Below are positions 17,934-26,610 of a DNA stretch of 57,694 nucleotides, piece by piece. A model generated the notes under the pieces. It saw only the letters and a program-made list of their open reading frames with translations. It made no database searches and was not told the DNA's origin. The translations under genes were made by a program, and so were the position numbers. The number at the start of each line of letters is the position of its first letter. Within the stretch, counting starts at the first letter, position 1. The stretch comes from Oscillospiraceae bacterium (GTDB lineage Bacteria > Bacillota > Clostridia > Oscillospirales > Ruminococcaceae), in contig JAQXGE010000070.1 of assembly GCA_029006135.1 (NCBI GenBank), positions 1-57,694 of the forward strand, in the 5' to 3' direction.

Positions 17934-19889
17934 TTATCTCGTCTCCAATTCCTGATTCCACAGAACAGTGGCATCGTCAATCTCAAGCGTGACCATCAGC
18001 CATCCGGGGTCATGGTCATCAAAGTTGGTAATTGCATATTTTTTGCCATCGGCAAGAATAGCCGAAGCATTTTCTAATTTCCGGCGGGTGAAGGGGGAAT
18101 CCGCAAAGCAGATAATGCGCCGATCCGCATCCAATACGCCGTGGTTCCAAAGTCCATCCGTGTAGTCCGCCAAGTGCAGGGGATAGTTTTCAGTGTAGGG
18201 CGTACAAAGTGCATCAAGATTACTGCCCTGCATTCCCGGTGCAATCACATACCAGCAGTACAGTCCGGTTTCGTCTGTCACTCGACCGCACCAGGCTTTG
18301 TCTGACACCGGTTCGACTGCGGCGAGGAAGGCTCCCTCATCCTCAAAGAGATACAGAGAATCTTCCCGCAGGGTTCCCAGTGCCAGCTCATCGGCGATTG
18401 CCTGACGCTGTGCAGCCAGTCCCTCCTCACTGTAACGTGCGGCAAAGGGGTCATTGGTGGTCATGCGGTTGTCCGCCGCAAAAAGAGCCAGATGAAGCGC
18501 ATCATCCTGAATTCCATCCATCGAGAGAATGTGCTTATACGAAACAGCCTGGTCCCAGAAATTGCTGACCATTGCGGAGGTAAAAGAATCCTGCGTCTGT
18601 GCGGCTTTCATCGCTTCGCTTCGCTGTATCATGGCGGGGGAAATATCAAAGATTTGAACGGCGGCAAGCACAGCAGCGGCAATGACACCGACTTGGCCTT
18701 TCAGCCCGGCAAGAGCCGAAAATGCTGCGAGCATGAGCAGATAGTAAATCGGCCAAATCATCCGCCCACTGGAACGGAAAACGGAAAAAAGGCGAATCAG
18801 CTTGTCAGGCAAAGGCAAAACGGCTAAAGTCGCCCCGTTTGCAGTGATTACATTTGTGACAGCAAAGACGCCCAAAATCAAGCAGACTGCGACAAGCGCC
18901 CAATGTTCTTTCAGCCGGTTTATCCATTTATGCCGGTCCAGAATAAACGCGATGGGCAGCGCAATCAGCACACCAAGGCCTAAATAGGCGAATGCATCGT
19001 AATTGCCGTTGACCTGGTTCAGCACCGGCAGAATGCGGCTGTAACTTACCCCGCCAATACCAACAGGGTTCCATAACGCATTGAGGTTCAGCGAAAAATA
19101 TCCGTACAAAGCCTGCCCGCCGCTCGACGCCGTGCCGTAAAGAAATCCCAAAACCCAGCCAAGAATCAGCGTGCCGGCAAGGTCACAGCCGAGGCAGAGC
19201 GCCGGGCCTCGCCACTGACGAGTGCGGAATCCATACTCTAAAAGCAGAGCCAGCGTGATGGCATACGTCATGGGCAGAAAGTAGGGGTGAATGCCGATCG
19301 CCAGAATATTGAGCAAAAACAAGCCCGGGGATGCGTAGCGCCCCTCGCGCCGAAGTTTGAAATAATAATAGAGTGCGCCCAGAACAAGAAACTGCGCGCC
19401 GAGCGAAGTGTGCCGAAACGCCCGCTCAAGAAGAATCGGACTGCTCACAAAAAGCAAGTCACCCAATAGCGCGGTGAGAACGTTTTGCGTAAACAATCCG
19501 CAGAGCAAAGCGCCAAATCCGCCCTGCAAAGCGTAGCACAGAAGTGTAAACCAGCCAAAATACTGAAAGGTCCCGCCTAAAGCGTTTGCCAGCGGCCGCA
19601 ATAAGGCGGCAGCCAGCGGGATGGAATCAGTATAGGCAACGCTCAGCCCGTCCGGCGCGTTAAGAGAATCCGCAATGCACAGCGGCCAGGAAATTTCACT
19701 TTGACGGTAGAACAGCCACCCCGCATAATGCTGCTGAATATCCTTCTCCATGTAACCGCCCCGGCAGAACGCATCATTGGTTACATCAAGAGTGGAAACG
19801 CCGAATACCAAGAAAAATATTCCGACTCCAACAAGCGCTCCCAACAAAAAGAGCCATCGTCTATTCGTCTTAATCTGCTTATCAGTCAC
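17934..19889 (-). CDS. large multi-pass membrane protein, DUF6311-like (GT-C glycosyltransferase-like)
   Basis: A 651-residue protein with about 11-13 hydrophobic helices to residue 420 and a soluble, probably extracytoplasmic C-terminal domain (about 420-651). The first outer loop has EKDIQQHYAGWLFYRQS, an acidic/aromatic motif placed like the catalytic loop of GT-C glycosyltransferases. I believe this is the DUF6311 family of Clostridia, which has no proven function. Transfer of sugars to a surface polymer is inferred. The start is GTG 19889, with GGGAGG 9 nt upstream. Only a weak promoter (TAAAAT) can be seen ahead of it. Confidence 0.75.
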   Translation of the reverse strand: MTDKQIKTNRRWLFLLGALVGVGIFFLVFGVSTLDVTNDAFCRGGYMEKDIQQHYAGWLFYRQSEISWPLCIADSLNAPDGLSVAYTDSIPLAAALLRPLANALGGTFQYFGWFTLLCYALQGGFGALLCGLFTQNVLTALLGDLLFVSSPILLERAFRHTSLGAQFLVLGALYYYFKLRREGRYASPGLFLLNILAIGIHPYFLPMTYAITLALLLEYGFRTRQWRGPALCLGCDLAGTLILGWVLGFLYGTASSGGQALYGYFSLNLNALWNPVGIGGVSYSRILPVLNQVNGNYDAFAYLGLGVLIALPIAFILDRHKWINRLKEHWALVAVCLILGVFAVTNVITANGATLAVLPLPDKLIRLFSVFRSSGRMIWPIYYLLMLAAFSALAGLKGQVGVIAAAVLAAVQIFDISPAMIQRSEAMKAAQTQDSFTSAMVSNFWDQAVSYKHILSMDGIQDDALHLALFAADNRMTTNDPFAARYSEEGLAAQRQAIADELALGTLREDSLYLFEDEGAFLAAVEPVSDKAWCGRVTDETGLYCWYVIAPGMQGSNLDALCTPYTENYPLHLADYTDGLWNHGVLDADRRIICFADSPFTRRKLENASAILADGKKYAITNFDDHDPGWLMVTLEIDDATVLWNQELETR

Positions 19890-19999
19890 AGATTGAATCC
19901 TCCCAAATTTGTTGTTGCAGTACTATTTTACCACAAAGCTGTTTTTTTGCATAGTATACGCCCGGCAATTCAAAAAGACAAAAAAATTCAAAATACCCA

Positions 20000-20028
20000 T
20001 TGACAAATCATGACAGGAAGGCTATAAT
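20000..20028 (+). promoter_or_regulatory. promoter of tRNA-Leu
   Basis: TTGACA (20000-20005), a 17-bp spacer and TATAAT (20023-20028), full consensus, with transcription expected about 30 nt before the tRNA. Confidence 0.85.
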
Positions 20029-20062
20029 AATACCTGTCGCCTGACAGGACGGAATAAAATAT

Positions 20063-20149
20063 GCGGATGTGGCGGAACTGGCAGACGCGCTAGATTCAGG
20101 TTCTAGTTCCCTTAAAAGAGTGTGGGTTCAAATCCCTTCATCCGCACCA
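20063..20149 (+). tRNA. tRNA-Leu (anticodon CAG)
   Basis: An 87-nt class II tRNA. The acceptor arms GCGGATG and CATCCGC pair fully, the discriminator is A and the CCA end is encoded (20147-20149). The anticodon stem is CTAGA/TCTAG around loop TTCAGGT, giving CAG, which reads CUG. A long variable arm and GGTTCAAATCC T-loop are present. It is a solitary tRNA gene with its own promoter and terminator. Confidence 0.97.
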
Positions 20150-20190
20150 AAAAAGAACGTTTGAACATCAAAGTTCAGGCGTTCTTTTTT
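20149..20190 (+). terminator. terminator after tRNA-Leu
   Basis: AAAAGAACG, then GAAC, a short loop, GTTC, then CGTTCTTTTTT: an interrupted stem ending in a T-run directly after the tRNA CCA. Confidence 0.85.
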
Positions 20191-20219
20191 CTTACATATA
20201 TACACGCATGGCATATATA

Positions 20220-20249
20220 AAAGCACTCACTGCGCAGTGAGTGCTTTTT
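20220..20249. terminator. 30-bp perfect palindrome, likely terminator of the minus-strand GH31 operon
   Basis: Arms 20220-20234 and 20235-20249 are exact inverse repeats centred on GCGC, with A-tract and T-tract at the outer ends. Read on the minus strand it lies just past the small ORF that follows the GH31 gene. The symmetry allows action in both directions. Confidence 0.75.
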
Positions 20250-20298
20250 CTGCATTTTTTATGGAAGCGGGGAACATCGTTAATTCATGCTTGGAACG

Positions 20299-20457
20299 CT
20301 ATTTTTTAGTCTTCTGCGTCGATCGGCCATCTCCTCGGGCTTCGTCCACCCGTTTCGACATTTCCTCATACTCCTTGCGGCACTCGGGGGCCGGTTTCAT
20401 TTTCTGTTCGTGTTCCCGCATTGCTTGCCGAAGATTCTTTATGGCTGCCTCGCTCAT
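20299..20457 (-). CDS. small charged protein, 52 aa, uncertain
   Basis: The frame gives a highly charged, helix-prone 52-residue peptide starting MSEAAIKNLRQAMREHEQK and ending in a Lys-rich tail. It lies 55 bp downstream of the GH31 gene and just ahead of the palindromic terminator, so it is on the same transcript. TAAGAGAAC before the ATG is only a weak ribosome binding site. A hairpin GCACAG/CTGTGC (near 20485-20505) separates it from the GH31 stop. A TTG start at 20481 would add 8 residues. No family recognised. Confidence 0.45.
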   Translation of the reverse strand: MSEAAIKNLRQAMREHEQKMKPAPECRKEYEEMSKRVDEARGDGRSTQKTKK

Positions 20458-20512
20458 TGTTCTCTTATTTAACCTGCGCAAGTTGCACAGTCTTATCTGT
20501 GCCGCAATGCTT

Positions 20513-22534
20513 TTACACTTTGGCCGCTTCGGTCAGTGTCTGCCAATGTTCGGGGCGGAGATAATCCGTTGTCAGTCCATCATCATGGTACATCCTGTAT
20601 GTGCAGGGATTGCCGTCAGCGGAATAACTCAGGAAATTAAAATGCGATTCATCCAGCTCCGCAACGCAGCGGGCGGGGCGAACAAGCGGAAGCAGATGCC
20701 CGGGACGCAGGAAAATCAGCACCTCACCGAGCGCACAGGGCAGATAATGGTGTCCGGCAGGCAGAATTTCCTCATCAAAGTCGTCAACACTGCGCATACG
20801 CAGCATTTTCATGCTTTCGGGCAGATAGACATAGCGCCCGGCGGCATTCTGGGTGCAGACCGGCGCGACCATCAGCCCTTCACCCAAAAGCAGCTGATCC
20901 TCCACCTGACGCGCCATGGCATCATCGGGATAATCGAAGGCCAGCGGACGGAAATAGAACCCGTCCTCCAAAACGGCTTTCATGAATTCGCTGTACAGGT
21001 AGGGGATAAGCGCCATGCGCAAATTGAGGATATTCCGAATGGCAGGGAGCTGCTTATCAAAGCGGTAATATTCCTGATCTCGGGTGCCCATTGCCGAATG
21101 GTTGCGCATAAGCGGCGTGAAAATCCCGAATTCCAGCCACCGCAATACAAGGTCCGGCGTGGTATCAGCGCCAAAACCGCCAAGGTCTGCACCTGTGTAG
21201 AGATAGCCGCAGAGCTGAACGCTGGGCATCTGATGAATGTTCTCCCGCAGCTGTGCCCAGGAGGAATCATTGTCGCCCAGCCAGATGCCGCCATACCGGT
21301 GCGAGCCGATATAACTTGAACGGCTGTAAAGCAGTGTCCGGGTGCCGGGGCGCAGTGTTTGGAGTGTCTCCCCGGCGGCGCGGGTCATGCTGCCGCCGTA
21401 AAGGTTGTGAACCCTGTCATGCCGCACGGTCTGACCGTTGATTTGATGGTAAAATGTTTTATAGTCGTCCTCATTGCTGCTCAGGGAACTGAAAATCTGC
21501 TGCAGAGCAAAGAAGTCGTACATATCCAAGTTGCCTTTTGCACCTAGTTCCGCTGCGCGCTCCACGGCACTCCGCAGCCGGTCCGGTGTGTAAAAGAGGG
21601 AAGGCTCGTTCATATCGTTCCAGAACCCGTCAATGCCTAAATCGGTGAGAACTTTGTATCGCTTTCCAAACCAGTCCCGCACTTCGGGACGCAGGAAATC
21701 CGCAAAATAGGCTTCGCCCGGCCATACAGCGGCTACAAAAGGCGTTCCGTCCTCCTTTTTGCAGAAGTAGCCTTTTTCGAGACCTTCCTGGCAGGTTTCA
21801 TCCTGCTCGTCAGCCCGGATGCCGGCGTCAATGATGGGAATCAGGTGAATGCCCTGCTGTTTCATGTCACCGCTCAAACCGGCTAAATCGGGGAACGCTT
21901 TTGTATTGACCGTGAAATCCGCAAAGTCTGCCATGTAGTCAATGTCCATGCAGATCATGTCAAGCGGCAGATCGTTGTCCCGGTAGCCTTTAGCAACCGC
22001 GCGGATATCTTCTTCGCTCTTGTAGCCCCAGCGGCTCTGGGAAAGCCCGACTGCCCATTTTGGCGGAATGTAGCTGCGTCCGATGATTCCGCGGAACTGA
22101 TGGCAGATATCTGCTGCGCCGTCCCCCGTGATAAGGTACAAATCGTAATCCGGTTCTGCCGTGCGGAAAGTAAAGACGTCATGTTCGGTGTAGCCGATGT
22201 CATATTCCACCTGCCCGGCAAAATCAATAAAGACACCAAAGCTGGGCCGCCCGCCGAATCCGCTGACAACGAAAAAGTTGTGTGCACCGTAAAGAGAGCG
22301 CTTGTCCTCGGTATGGTGCGGCTCATCGGAATTGTTGGCACAGTAATGCCAGCCGCGCTTGTTGATGCCGCGGACCATCTCACCCAGTCCGTAAACAATA
22401 TCGTCCTCCGCCATTTCGTAGCGCCAGCCGGTGCCGTCCTGAATCAGATAGGGAACGGGGGACTCCGATACGGGCAGGGAACAGACAACACTTTCGGTGG
22501 GAATCATCTGACCGAATGAGAATCTTTGAATCAT
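20513..22534 (-). CDS. glycoside hydrolase family 31 (alpha-glucosidase/alpha-xylosidase-like)
   Basis: A retaining alpha-glycosidase of 673 residues, predicted cytoplasmic because no signal peptide is visible. The nucleophile motif WNDMNEP spans 305-311 (D307). The general acid region is GGIWLGDNDSSW (near 420-430), and the substrate loop reads MDIDYMADFADFTVN (about 196-210). After the barrel comes a beta-sandwich with HYLPCALGEVLIFLRPGHLLPL. AAAGGAG precedes the ATG. The MFS gene lies 38 bp upstream on the same transcript, so it probably acts on a sugar brought in by that transporter. Which alpha-linked sugar cannot be settled by reading. Confidence 0.93.
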   Translation of the reverse strand: MIQRFSFGQMIPTESVVCSLPVSESPVPYLIQDGTGWRYEMAEDDIVYGLGEMVRGINKRGWHYCANNSDEPHHTEDKRSLYGAHNFFVVSGFGGRPSFGVFIDFAGQVEYDIGYTEHDVFTFRTAEPDYDLYLITGDGAADICHQFRGIIGRSYIPPKWAVGLSQSRWGYKSEEDIRAVAKGYRDNDLPLDMICMDIDYMADFADFTVNTKAFPDLAGLSGDMKQQGIHLIPIIDAGIRADEQDETCQEGLEKGYFCKKEDGTPFVAAVWPGEAYFADFLRPEVRDWFGKRYKVLTDLGIDGFWNDMNEPSLFYTPDRLRSAVERAAELGAKGNLDMYDFFALQQIFSSLSSNEDDYKTFYHQINGQTVRHDRVHNLYGGSMTRAAGETLQTLRPGTRTLLYSRSSYIGSHRYGGIWLGDNDSSWAQLRENIHQMPSVQLCGYLYTGADLGGFGADTTPDLVLRWLEFGIFTPLMRNHSAMGTRDQEYYRFDKQLPAIRNILNLRMALIPYLYSEFMKAVLEDGFYFRPLAFDYPDDAMARQVEDQLLLGEGLMVAPVCTQNAAGRYVYLPESMKMLRMRSVDDFDEEILPAGHHYLPCALGEVLIFLRPGHLLPLVRPARCVAELDESHFNFLSYSADGNPCTYRMYHDDGLTTDYLRPEHWQTLTEAAKV

Positions 22535-22572
22535 AAAAAACTCCTTTTAAAAAATATCTCAGAACCACGCTG

Positions 22573-23730
22573 TCAGACTGCGGCGGTTTTCTTTTCGGCT
22601 GTGTGCTTGACAAGCAGAGCAAAAATCAACATTCCGATACAAGGGATAAGGTTGACGGCCATACCGGCTATGATACCAGTGTGCTCCGCCACAATCCCGA
22701 TGAGCCAGGGCATTACGAGAGCACCCAGACCGGCGACAGGCAGCATGACACCCATGCTGGTTACGCTGGTCATCCGCCCTGCGGCCGCCACGGCAGTGGG
22801 GTTCATTCCGGCGATGGACAGCGAGAACATCGCGAGCAGCAGCAATGCCGCACTCTGGCTTTTTGCCTGAATCAGCCCGAAATAAAACACCGAACAGCCC
22901 AGTCCCATCCAGACCATTGCCCGGTAGGCGTTTTTGGGCGGGAACACAAAGGCGAGCAGAAGCCGCATAACCATCATGACACCCCAGAGAACTGTTACCG
23001 TGTAGGGACTGACCTGTGCACTCAGGATACCGCAATCCTTAAAATAGGTGACGAGCCATCCGGTGACGCCGGTTTCGGCTCCGTTTTGACAGAACAGCAG
23101 TGCTGTCAGCAGCCAGAAGCGCCCGCTGCGCAGGAAACTCCAGCCCGTCCGGGAAGAAGAACTTTTTTCTGCGTTTGTACCGACAGGCGAAACTGCAAAG
23201 ACAAGCCACATTACGGCACCCAAAGCTGAGAGCAGCACCAAGGGCATCATGTCGCCGCCCTGCATGGCCGCGGTGATAAGGATGGGGCACAGAAGTGCGC
23301 CGCAGGCGTAACAGGAGTGCATGGTGTTCATGCCGCGGGTGCGCTCAGGAACGTTGTCTCCGACAAGAATGGTACAGACATTGAGTGCACTTCCCTTGGA
23401 GAGCCCCACGAGGAAGAACGCAGCTGCCAGCAATAGGGGCAGGCCGCCAAGTCCCATCATGCCATATCCGATGCAGTAACCGGTGCCGAGCAGCAAAACG
23501 GTACGCTTCAGACCGATTTTGCCCGGCAAAATACCGGCGAGAAAGGCAGCTAATAAATTGCCAAAACTCATACAGGAGAGTAAAGAACCGGTTACCCCAT
23601 AAGGCAGGGAATAATGCTCCTGCAATATGCTCACAACAACGCCGCTGCTGATTGAGCAAATGCCGCTCAGGAAAAAAGCAAAATAGCCGGTTCTTCTGCG
23701 CCGGACTTGCACGGATGCCGGATCGGACAT
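22573..23730 (-). CDS. MFS transporter, probably oligosaccharide uptake
   Basis: A 385-residue protein with about 12 transmembrane helices in two six-helix bundles, a short loop between them (about 190-200), and helix-connecting motifs such as GLKRTVLLLG. Start 23730 has AGGAGGTC well placed. It is first in an operon with the GH31 hydrolase, which suggests uptake of the hydrolase's substrate. The fold is clear; the substrate is inferred from context only. Confidence 0.88.
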   Translation of the reverse strand: MSDPASVQVRRRRTGYFAFFLSGICSISSGVVVSILQEHYSLPYGVTGSLLSCMSFGNLLAAFLAGILPGKIGLKRTVLLLGTGYCIGYGMMGLGGLPLLLAAAFFLVGLSKGSALNVCTILVGDNVPERTRGMNTMHSCYACGALLCPILITAAMQGGDMMPLVLLSALGAVMWLVFAVSPVGTNAEKSSSSRTGWSFLRSGRFWLLTALLFCQNGAETGVTGWLVTYFKDCGILSAQVSPYTVTVLWGVMMVMRLLLAFVFPPKNAYRAMVWMGLGCSVFYFGLIQAKSQSAALLLLAMFSLSIAGMNPTAVAAAGRMTSVTSMGVMLPVAGLGALVMPWLIGIVAEHTGIIAGMAVNLIPCIGMLIFALLVKHTAEKKTAAV

Positions 23731-23771
23731 AAAATGACCTCCTGATTGCCACGAATATTTTGTATAAGTTC

Positions 23772-23800
23772 ATCTTAGCGAAACGAGGAGAGAATTTCAA
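23772..23800 (-). promoter_or_regulatory. promoter of the MFS-GH31 operon
   Basis: On the minus strand, TTGAAA (complement of 23795-23800), a 17-bp spacer and TAAGAT (complement of 23772-23777), 41 bp from the start codon. Confidence 0.6.
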
Positions 23801-23870
23801 GGTCCAATTTGCCTTTTGCGCTTGTATTTTATCTCATCGTGCGTTATTCTGATAGAAAAAGGAGATGCGT

Positions 23871-24083
23871 ATGTTTTTTAAGCGCAAGGCACGCCCCGTT
23901 CTGACCCCGCCGCAGGGACTCGTACAAAAGGATATTGCCACACAGAGCAGCATCTGCACGGGGGAAACAGTCATCGGATTTAAGGACCCGCGCACGGGCA
24001 AACTGCTCTGTGCGGTGGCGGTTCATAATGAAAAAGAAATACGGGAGTTTTATCGCTCCTATGGCTTTGAATCTCCGGAATAG
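23871..24083 (+). CDS. small protein of 70 aa, function unknown
   Basis: AAAAAGGAG sits 6 nt ahead of ATG 23871, a strong start; ATG 23865 overlaps that site and is rejected. The product begins with a basic MFFKRKARP stretch and contains FKDPRTGKLLCAVAVHNEKE and EFYRSYGF, which look like a small folded alpha/beta unit. No family recognised. It is divergent from the MFS operon and lies 102 bp ahead of the CrtC-like gene, possibly co-transcribed with it. Confidence 0.65.
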   Translation: MFFKRKARPVLTPPQGLVQKDIATQSSICTGETVIGFKDPRTGKLLCAVAVHNEKEIREFYRSYGFESPE

Positions 24084-24185
24084 GAAGCCTATTTGGATTG
24101 AGCACCTTCTAATGAAACAGCCAGGTGATGGCATCAGCGCTGCTGTTATAAAATGGGAACAGCGGAACAAAAGGAGAAAATTACG

Positions 24186-25280
24186 ATGTCAAAACAAAAA
24201 ATAGCCCGTTTGGCGGACCGGCCAGCGGATTATCAGAAGCTCGGACAGAAAAAAGAAATTGCCCAATGGGAGGACGGCCACCGTACCAACGGAAAGTTCG
24301 GGGAATATGAGTGGTGGTATTTTGACGGCAAGATGGATGATGGAAGCAGCTTGGTTATTGTGTTCTACACCCAGCCAGTAACTGCCATTGCGCCCGGTTA
24401 TGCGCCCAGCGTCAGTTTTTCCCTGACAAGGGACGGTAAGCAGATTCAGGACAGTGTGTCCTTCAAAAAAACGGAATGTTCTTTTGACCGGGAAAAATGC
24501 TGCAATAAACTGGGCAGCAGCTTCTGCGAGGGGAATCTCCACGATTATAAGCTGCATTATGAATCCGATAAAATCAGGGCGGATGTCACCCTCCATTCCA
24601 ACTCGGAACCCTGGCGCCCCGAGACGGGCTATTTCCTCTTTGATGAGAAGAAATATTTTGCGTGGCTTCCTTCCGTGCCGGAGGGCAAAATGGAGGCAGT
24701 CATCACAATTGACGGCGAAACCATCCGGCTGTCCGGCACCGGCTATCATGACCACAACTGGGGCAACACCGGAATGTTCTGGATTATGCACCATTGGTAT
24801 TGGGGCCGGGCAAAAATCGGGGATTATCAGGTGATTTCCAGCTACATTACCGCGCACAAACCTTACGGGTATGAGCATTTTCCAATTTTCCTGCTTTCAA
24901 AGAACGGAGAAAAACTGGGCGATGATCCCAAGTACCTGACATATACGCAGTCGGATCCTGAGTTTGACCCCATCACCCAAAAGCACTATCACAAAAAACT
25001 TGTGTACGATTACAATGATGGTACACAGCACTACCGCATTACCTACGCGGCCGAGAAAATCATCGAGACTTTTGTTGTGGCGGACAGCAAGAGCAGTGCG
25101 GCGGCCAAATCAAACCCTGTTCAGCTTTGGCTGGTCAAAAAGGCCGGTCTGGCACCCAGCTATATCCGTATGGTTGGCACCGTGACGCTGGAGCGATTTG
25201 AAAACGACAAGGCAGTCGAAACAATTTTCTCTCCCGGTCTTTGGGAACAGATGTACTTCGGCTTGGATGAGGATGTATAA
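24186..25280 (+). CDS. CrtC/AttH lipocalin-like protein
   Basis: A 364-residue soluble protein. Near residue 30 it has YEWWYFDGKMDDG, and in the middle SGTGYHDHNWGN, the two hallmarks of the CrtC N-terminal lipocalin/AttH fold known from carotenoid 1,2-hydratases and some cyclases. The two halves resemble tandem beta-barrels. No carotenoid genes are nearby, so the substrate is unknown; binding or hydrating a hydrophobic ligand is inferred from fold. Start ATG 24186 follows AAAGGAG; the upstream frame to 24153 has no site. No signal peptide. No terminator was found in the following 200 bp. Confidence 0.82.
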   Translation: MSKQKIARLADRPADYQKLGQKKEIAQWEDGHRTNGKFGEYEWWYFDGKMDDGSSLVIVFYTQPVTAIAPGYAPSVSFSLTRDGKQIQDSVSFKKTECSFDREKCCNKLGSSFCEGNLHDYKLHYESDKIRADVTLHSNSEPWRPETGYFLFDEKKYFAWLPSVPEGKMEAVITIDGETIRLSGTGYHDHNWGNTGMFWIMHHWYWGRAKIGDYQVISSYITAHKPYGYEHFPIFLLSKNGEKLGDDPKYLTYTQSDPEFDPITQKHYHKKLVYDYNDGTQHYRITYAAEKIIETFVVADSKSSAAAKSNPVQLWLVKKAGLAPSYIRMVGTVTLERFENDKAVETIFSPGLWEQMYFGLDEDV

Positions 25281-25388
25281 TGTGCGGTGCGTTCCGCAGA
25301 CGTCCTGCCAAACAATGTTCTTTTTGCTGTTTTGAGAAGCGCCGCACGGATTTTGCGTAAAAAAATCGAGAAATCAGCACTTTCCCAT

Positions 25389-25416
25389 TTGCAAAGAAAG
25401 AAAAGGGTGTTATAAT
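25389..25416 (+). promoter_or_regulatory. promoter of pta
   Basis: TTGCAA (25389-25394), a 16-bp spacer and TATAAT (25411-25416), 65 bp before the start. Confidence 0.75.
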
Positions 25417-25481
25417 CAAAAGGTAAGACTGCGTGAAGTTCTTTTGGAACCGCACGCTTAAATCGTACGGAGGTATTTGTT

Positions 25482-26447
25482 ATGGATGTTTTTGAAAAAT
25501 TTGAAAACCAACTGAAAGCAAATCCCAAGACCATCGTATTTACCGAAGGCACTGATGCCCGTATTCTGTCTGCGGCCTCCCGCCTGTTGGCAGGCAAGGT
25601 CCTGAACGTTCTGCTGCTCGGCGAGCCTGAGGCAGTCAAAAAGGCGGCTGCGGAAGGCGGCTTTGATATTACTGGTGCCGAAATCTGCGATCCCGCTGCC
25701 TACGAGGGCATGGATGAAATGGTCACCAAGATGGTGGAACTTCGTAAGGGCAAGATGACTGAGGAACAGTGCCGCGCAGCGCTGTCCAAGTCCAACTACT
25801 TCGGCACCATGCTCGTCAAGATGGGCAAAGCCGACTGCCTGCTGGGCGGTGCTACTTACTCTACGGCGGATACCGTCCGCCCTGCGCTCCAGCTGATTAA
25901 GTGCAAGCCCGGCATTAAGTCCGTCAGCTCCTGCTTTATTATGGTTCGCGGTGACGAGACCATCGCAATGGGTGACTGCGCTATCAACATCGATCCTTCT
26001 GAGGATGAGGTCGTTGAATGCACCGTTGAGACTGCACATACTGCTGAAATCTTCGGCGTTGACCCCAAGGTTGCTCTGCTGAGCTATTCTACCAAAGGCT
26101 CCGGCAAAGGTGACTCCGTTGACAAGATGCGCAACGCGACTCTGCGCGTTCAGGCGGACCATCCCGAACTGAAGGTGGACGGCGAGCTGCAGTTCGACGC
26201 CGCCGTGGCTCCCGAGGTCGGCAAGCTCAAGGCTCCCGGCTCTGCTGTGGCAGGCGAAGCCAACGTCTTTATCTTCCCGGACATCAACGCCGGCAACATT
26301 GGCTATAAGATTGCTCAGCGCCTGGGCGGTTTTGCCGCTTACGGCCCCATCCTTCAGGGTCTGAACGCTCCTATCAATGACCTGTCCCGCGGCTGCGATG
26401 CCGAGGAAGTCTACAAGATGAGCCTCATCACCGCTGCTCTGATCTGA
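25482..26447 (+). CDS. pta: phosphate acetyltransferase
   Basis: Converts acetyl-CoA and phosphate to acetyl-phosphate and CoA, feeding acetate kinase for substrate-level ATP. The 321-residue short form has TIVFTEGTDARILSAA at the N-terminus, LVKMGKADCLLGGATYSTADTVRPAL (about 110-135), LLSYSTKGSGKG, and the C-terminal PDINAGNIGYKIAQRLGG. Strong codon bias toward GCT, CTG and AAG suggests high expression. It is a single gene between a promoter and a terminator; acetate kinase is not in the window. A phosphate butyryltransferase is less likely given the full match to Pta motifs. Confidence 0.95.
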   Translation: MDVFEKFENQLKANPKTIVFTEGTDARILSAASRLLAGKVLNVLLLGEPEAVKKAAAEGGFDITGAEICDPAAYEGMDEMVTKMVELRKGKMTEEQCRAALSKSNYFGTMLVKMGKADCLLGGATYSTADTVRPALQLIKCKPGIKSVSSCFIMVRGDETIAMGDCAINIDPSEDEVVECTVETAHTAEIFGVDPKVALLSYSTKGSGKGDSVDKMRNATLRVQADHPELKVDGELQFDAAVAPEVGKLKAPGSAVAGEANVFIFPDINAGNIGYKIAQRLGGFAAYGPILQGLNAPINDLSRGCDAEEVYKMSLITAALI

Positions 26448-26509
26448 TTTTAACAGGCAAAATCAGCTGCGGTAAGTTGCATCTTGCATTCTAAAACAGA
26501 ATGAACTGA

Positions 26510-26557
26510 AAAAACACACGCTCCTCAGCGCTGAAAAGCGAAGGAGCGTGTGTTTTT
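26510..26557. terminator. bidirectional terminator between pta and luxS
   Basis: AAAACACACGCTCCT (26511-26525) pairs with AGGAGCGTGTGTTTT (from 26542), a stem of about 15 bp ending in T5. The flanking A and T tracts let it serve both convergent genes. Confidence 0.85.
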
Positions 26558-26610
26558 ATCTTGAAAAATAACAGAAAAGCCCGAATGGCTTTGCAGGAAA
26601 TGCCGTCAGA

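Noticed and set aside
20063-20149. tRNA-Leu as an active integration site
   Set aside because: No integrase, no repeated tRNA 3' end and no foreign-looking genes follow it within the window.
25281-25388. Possible terminator or riboswitch between the CrtC-like gene and pta
   Set aside because: A short TGCGG/CCGCA hairpin is present but has no T-run, and no known riboswitch core could be seen.
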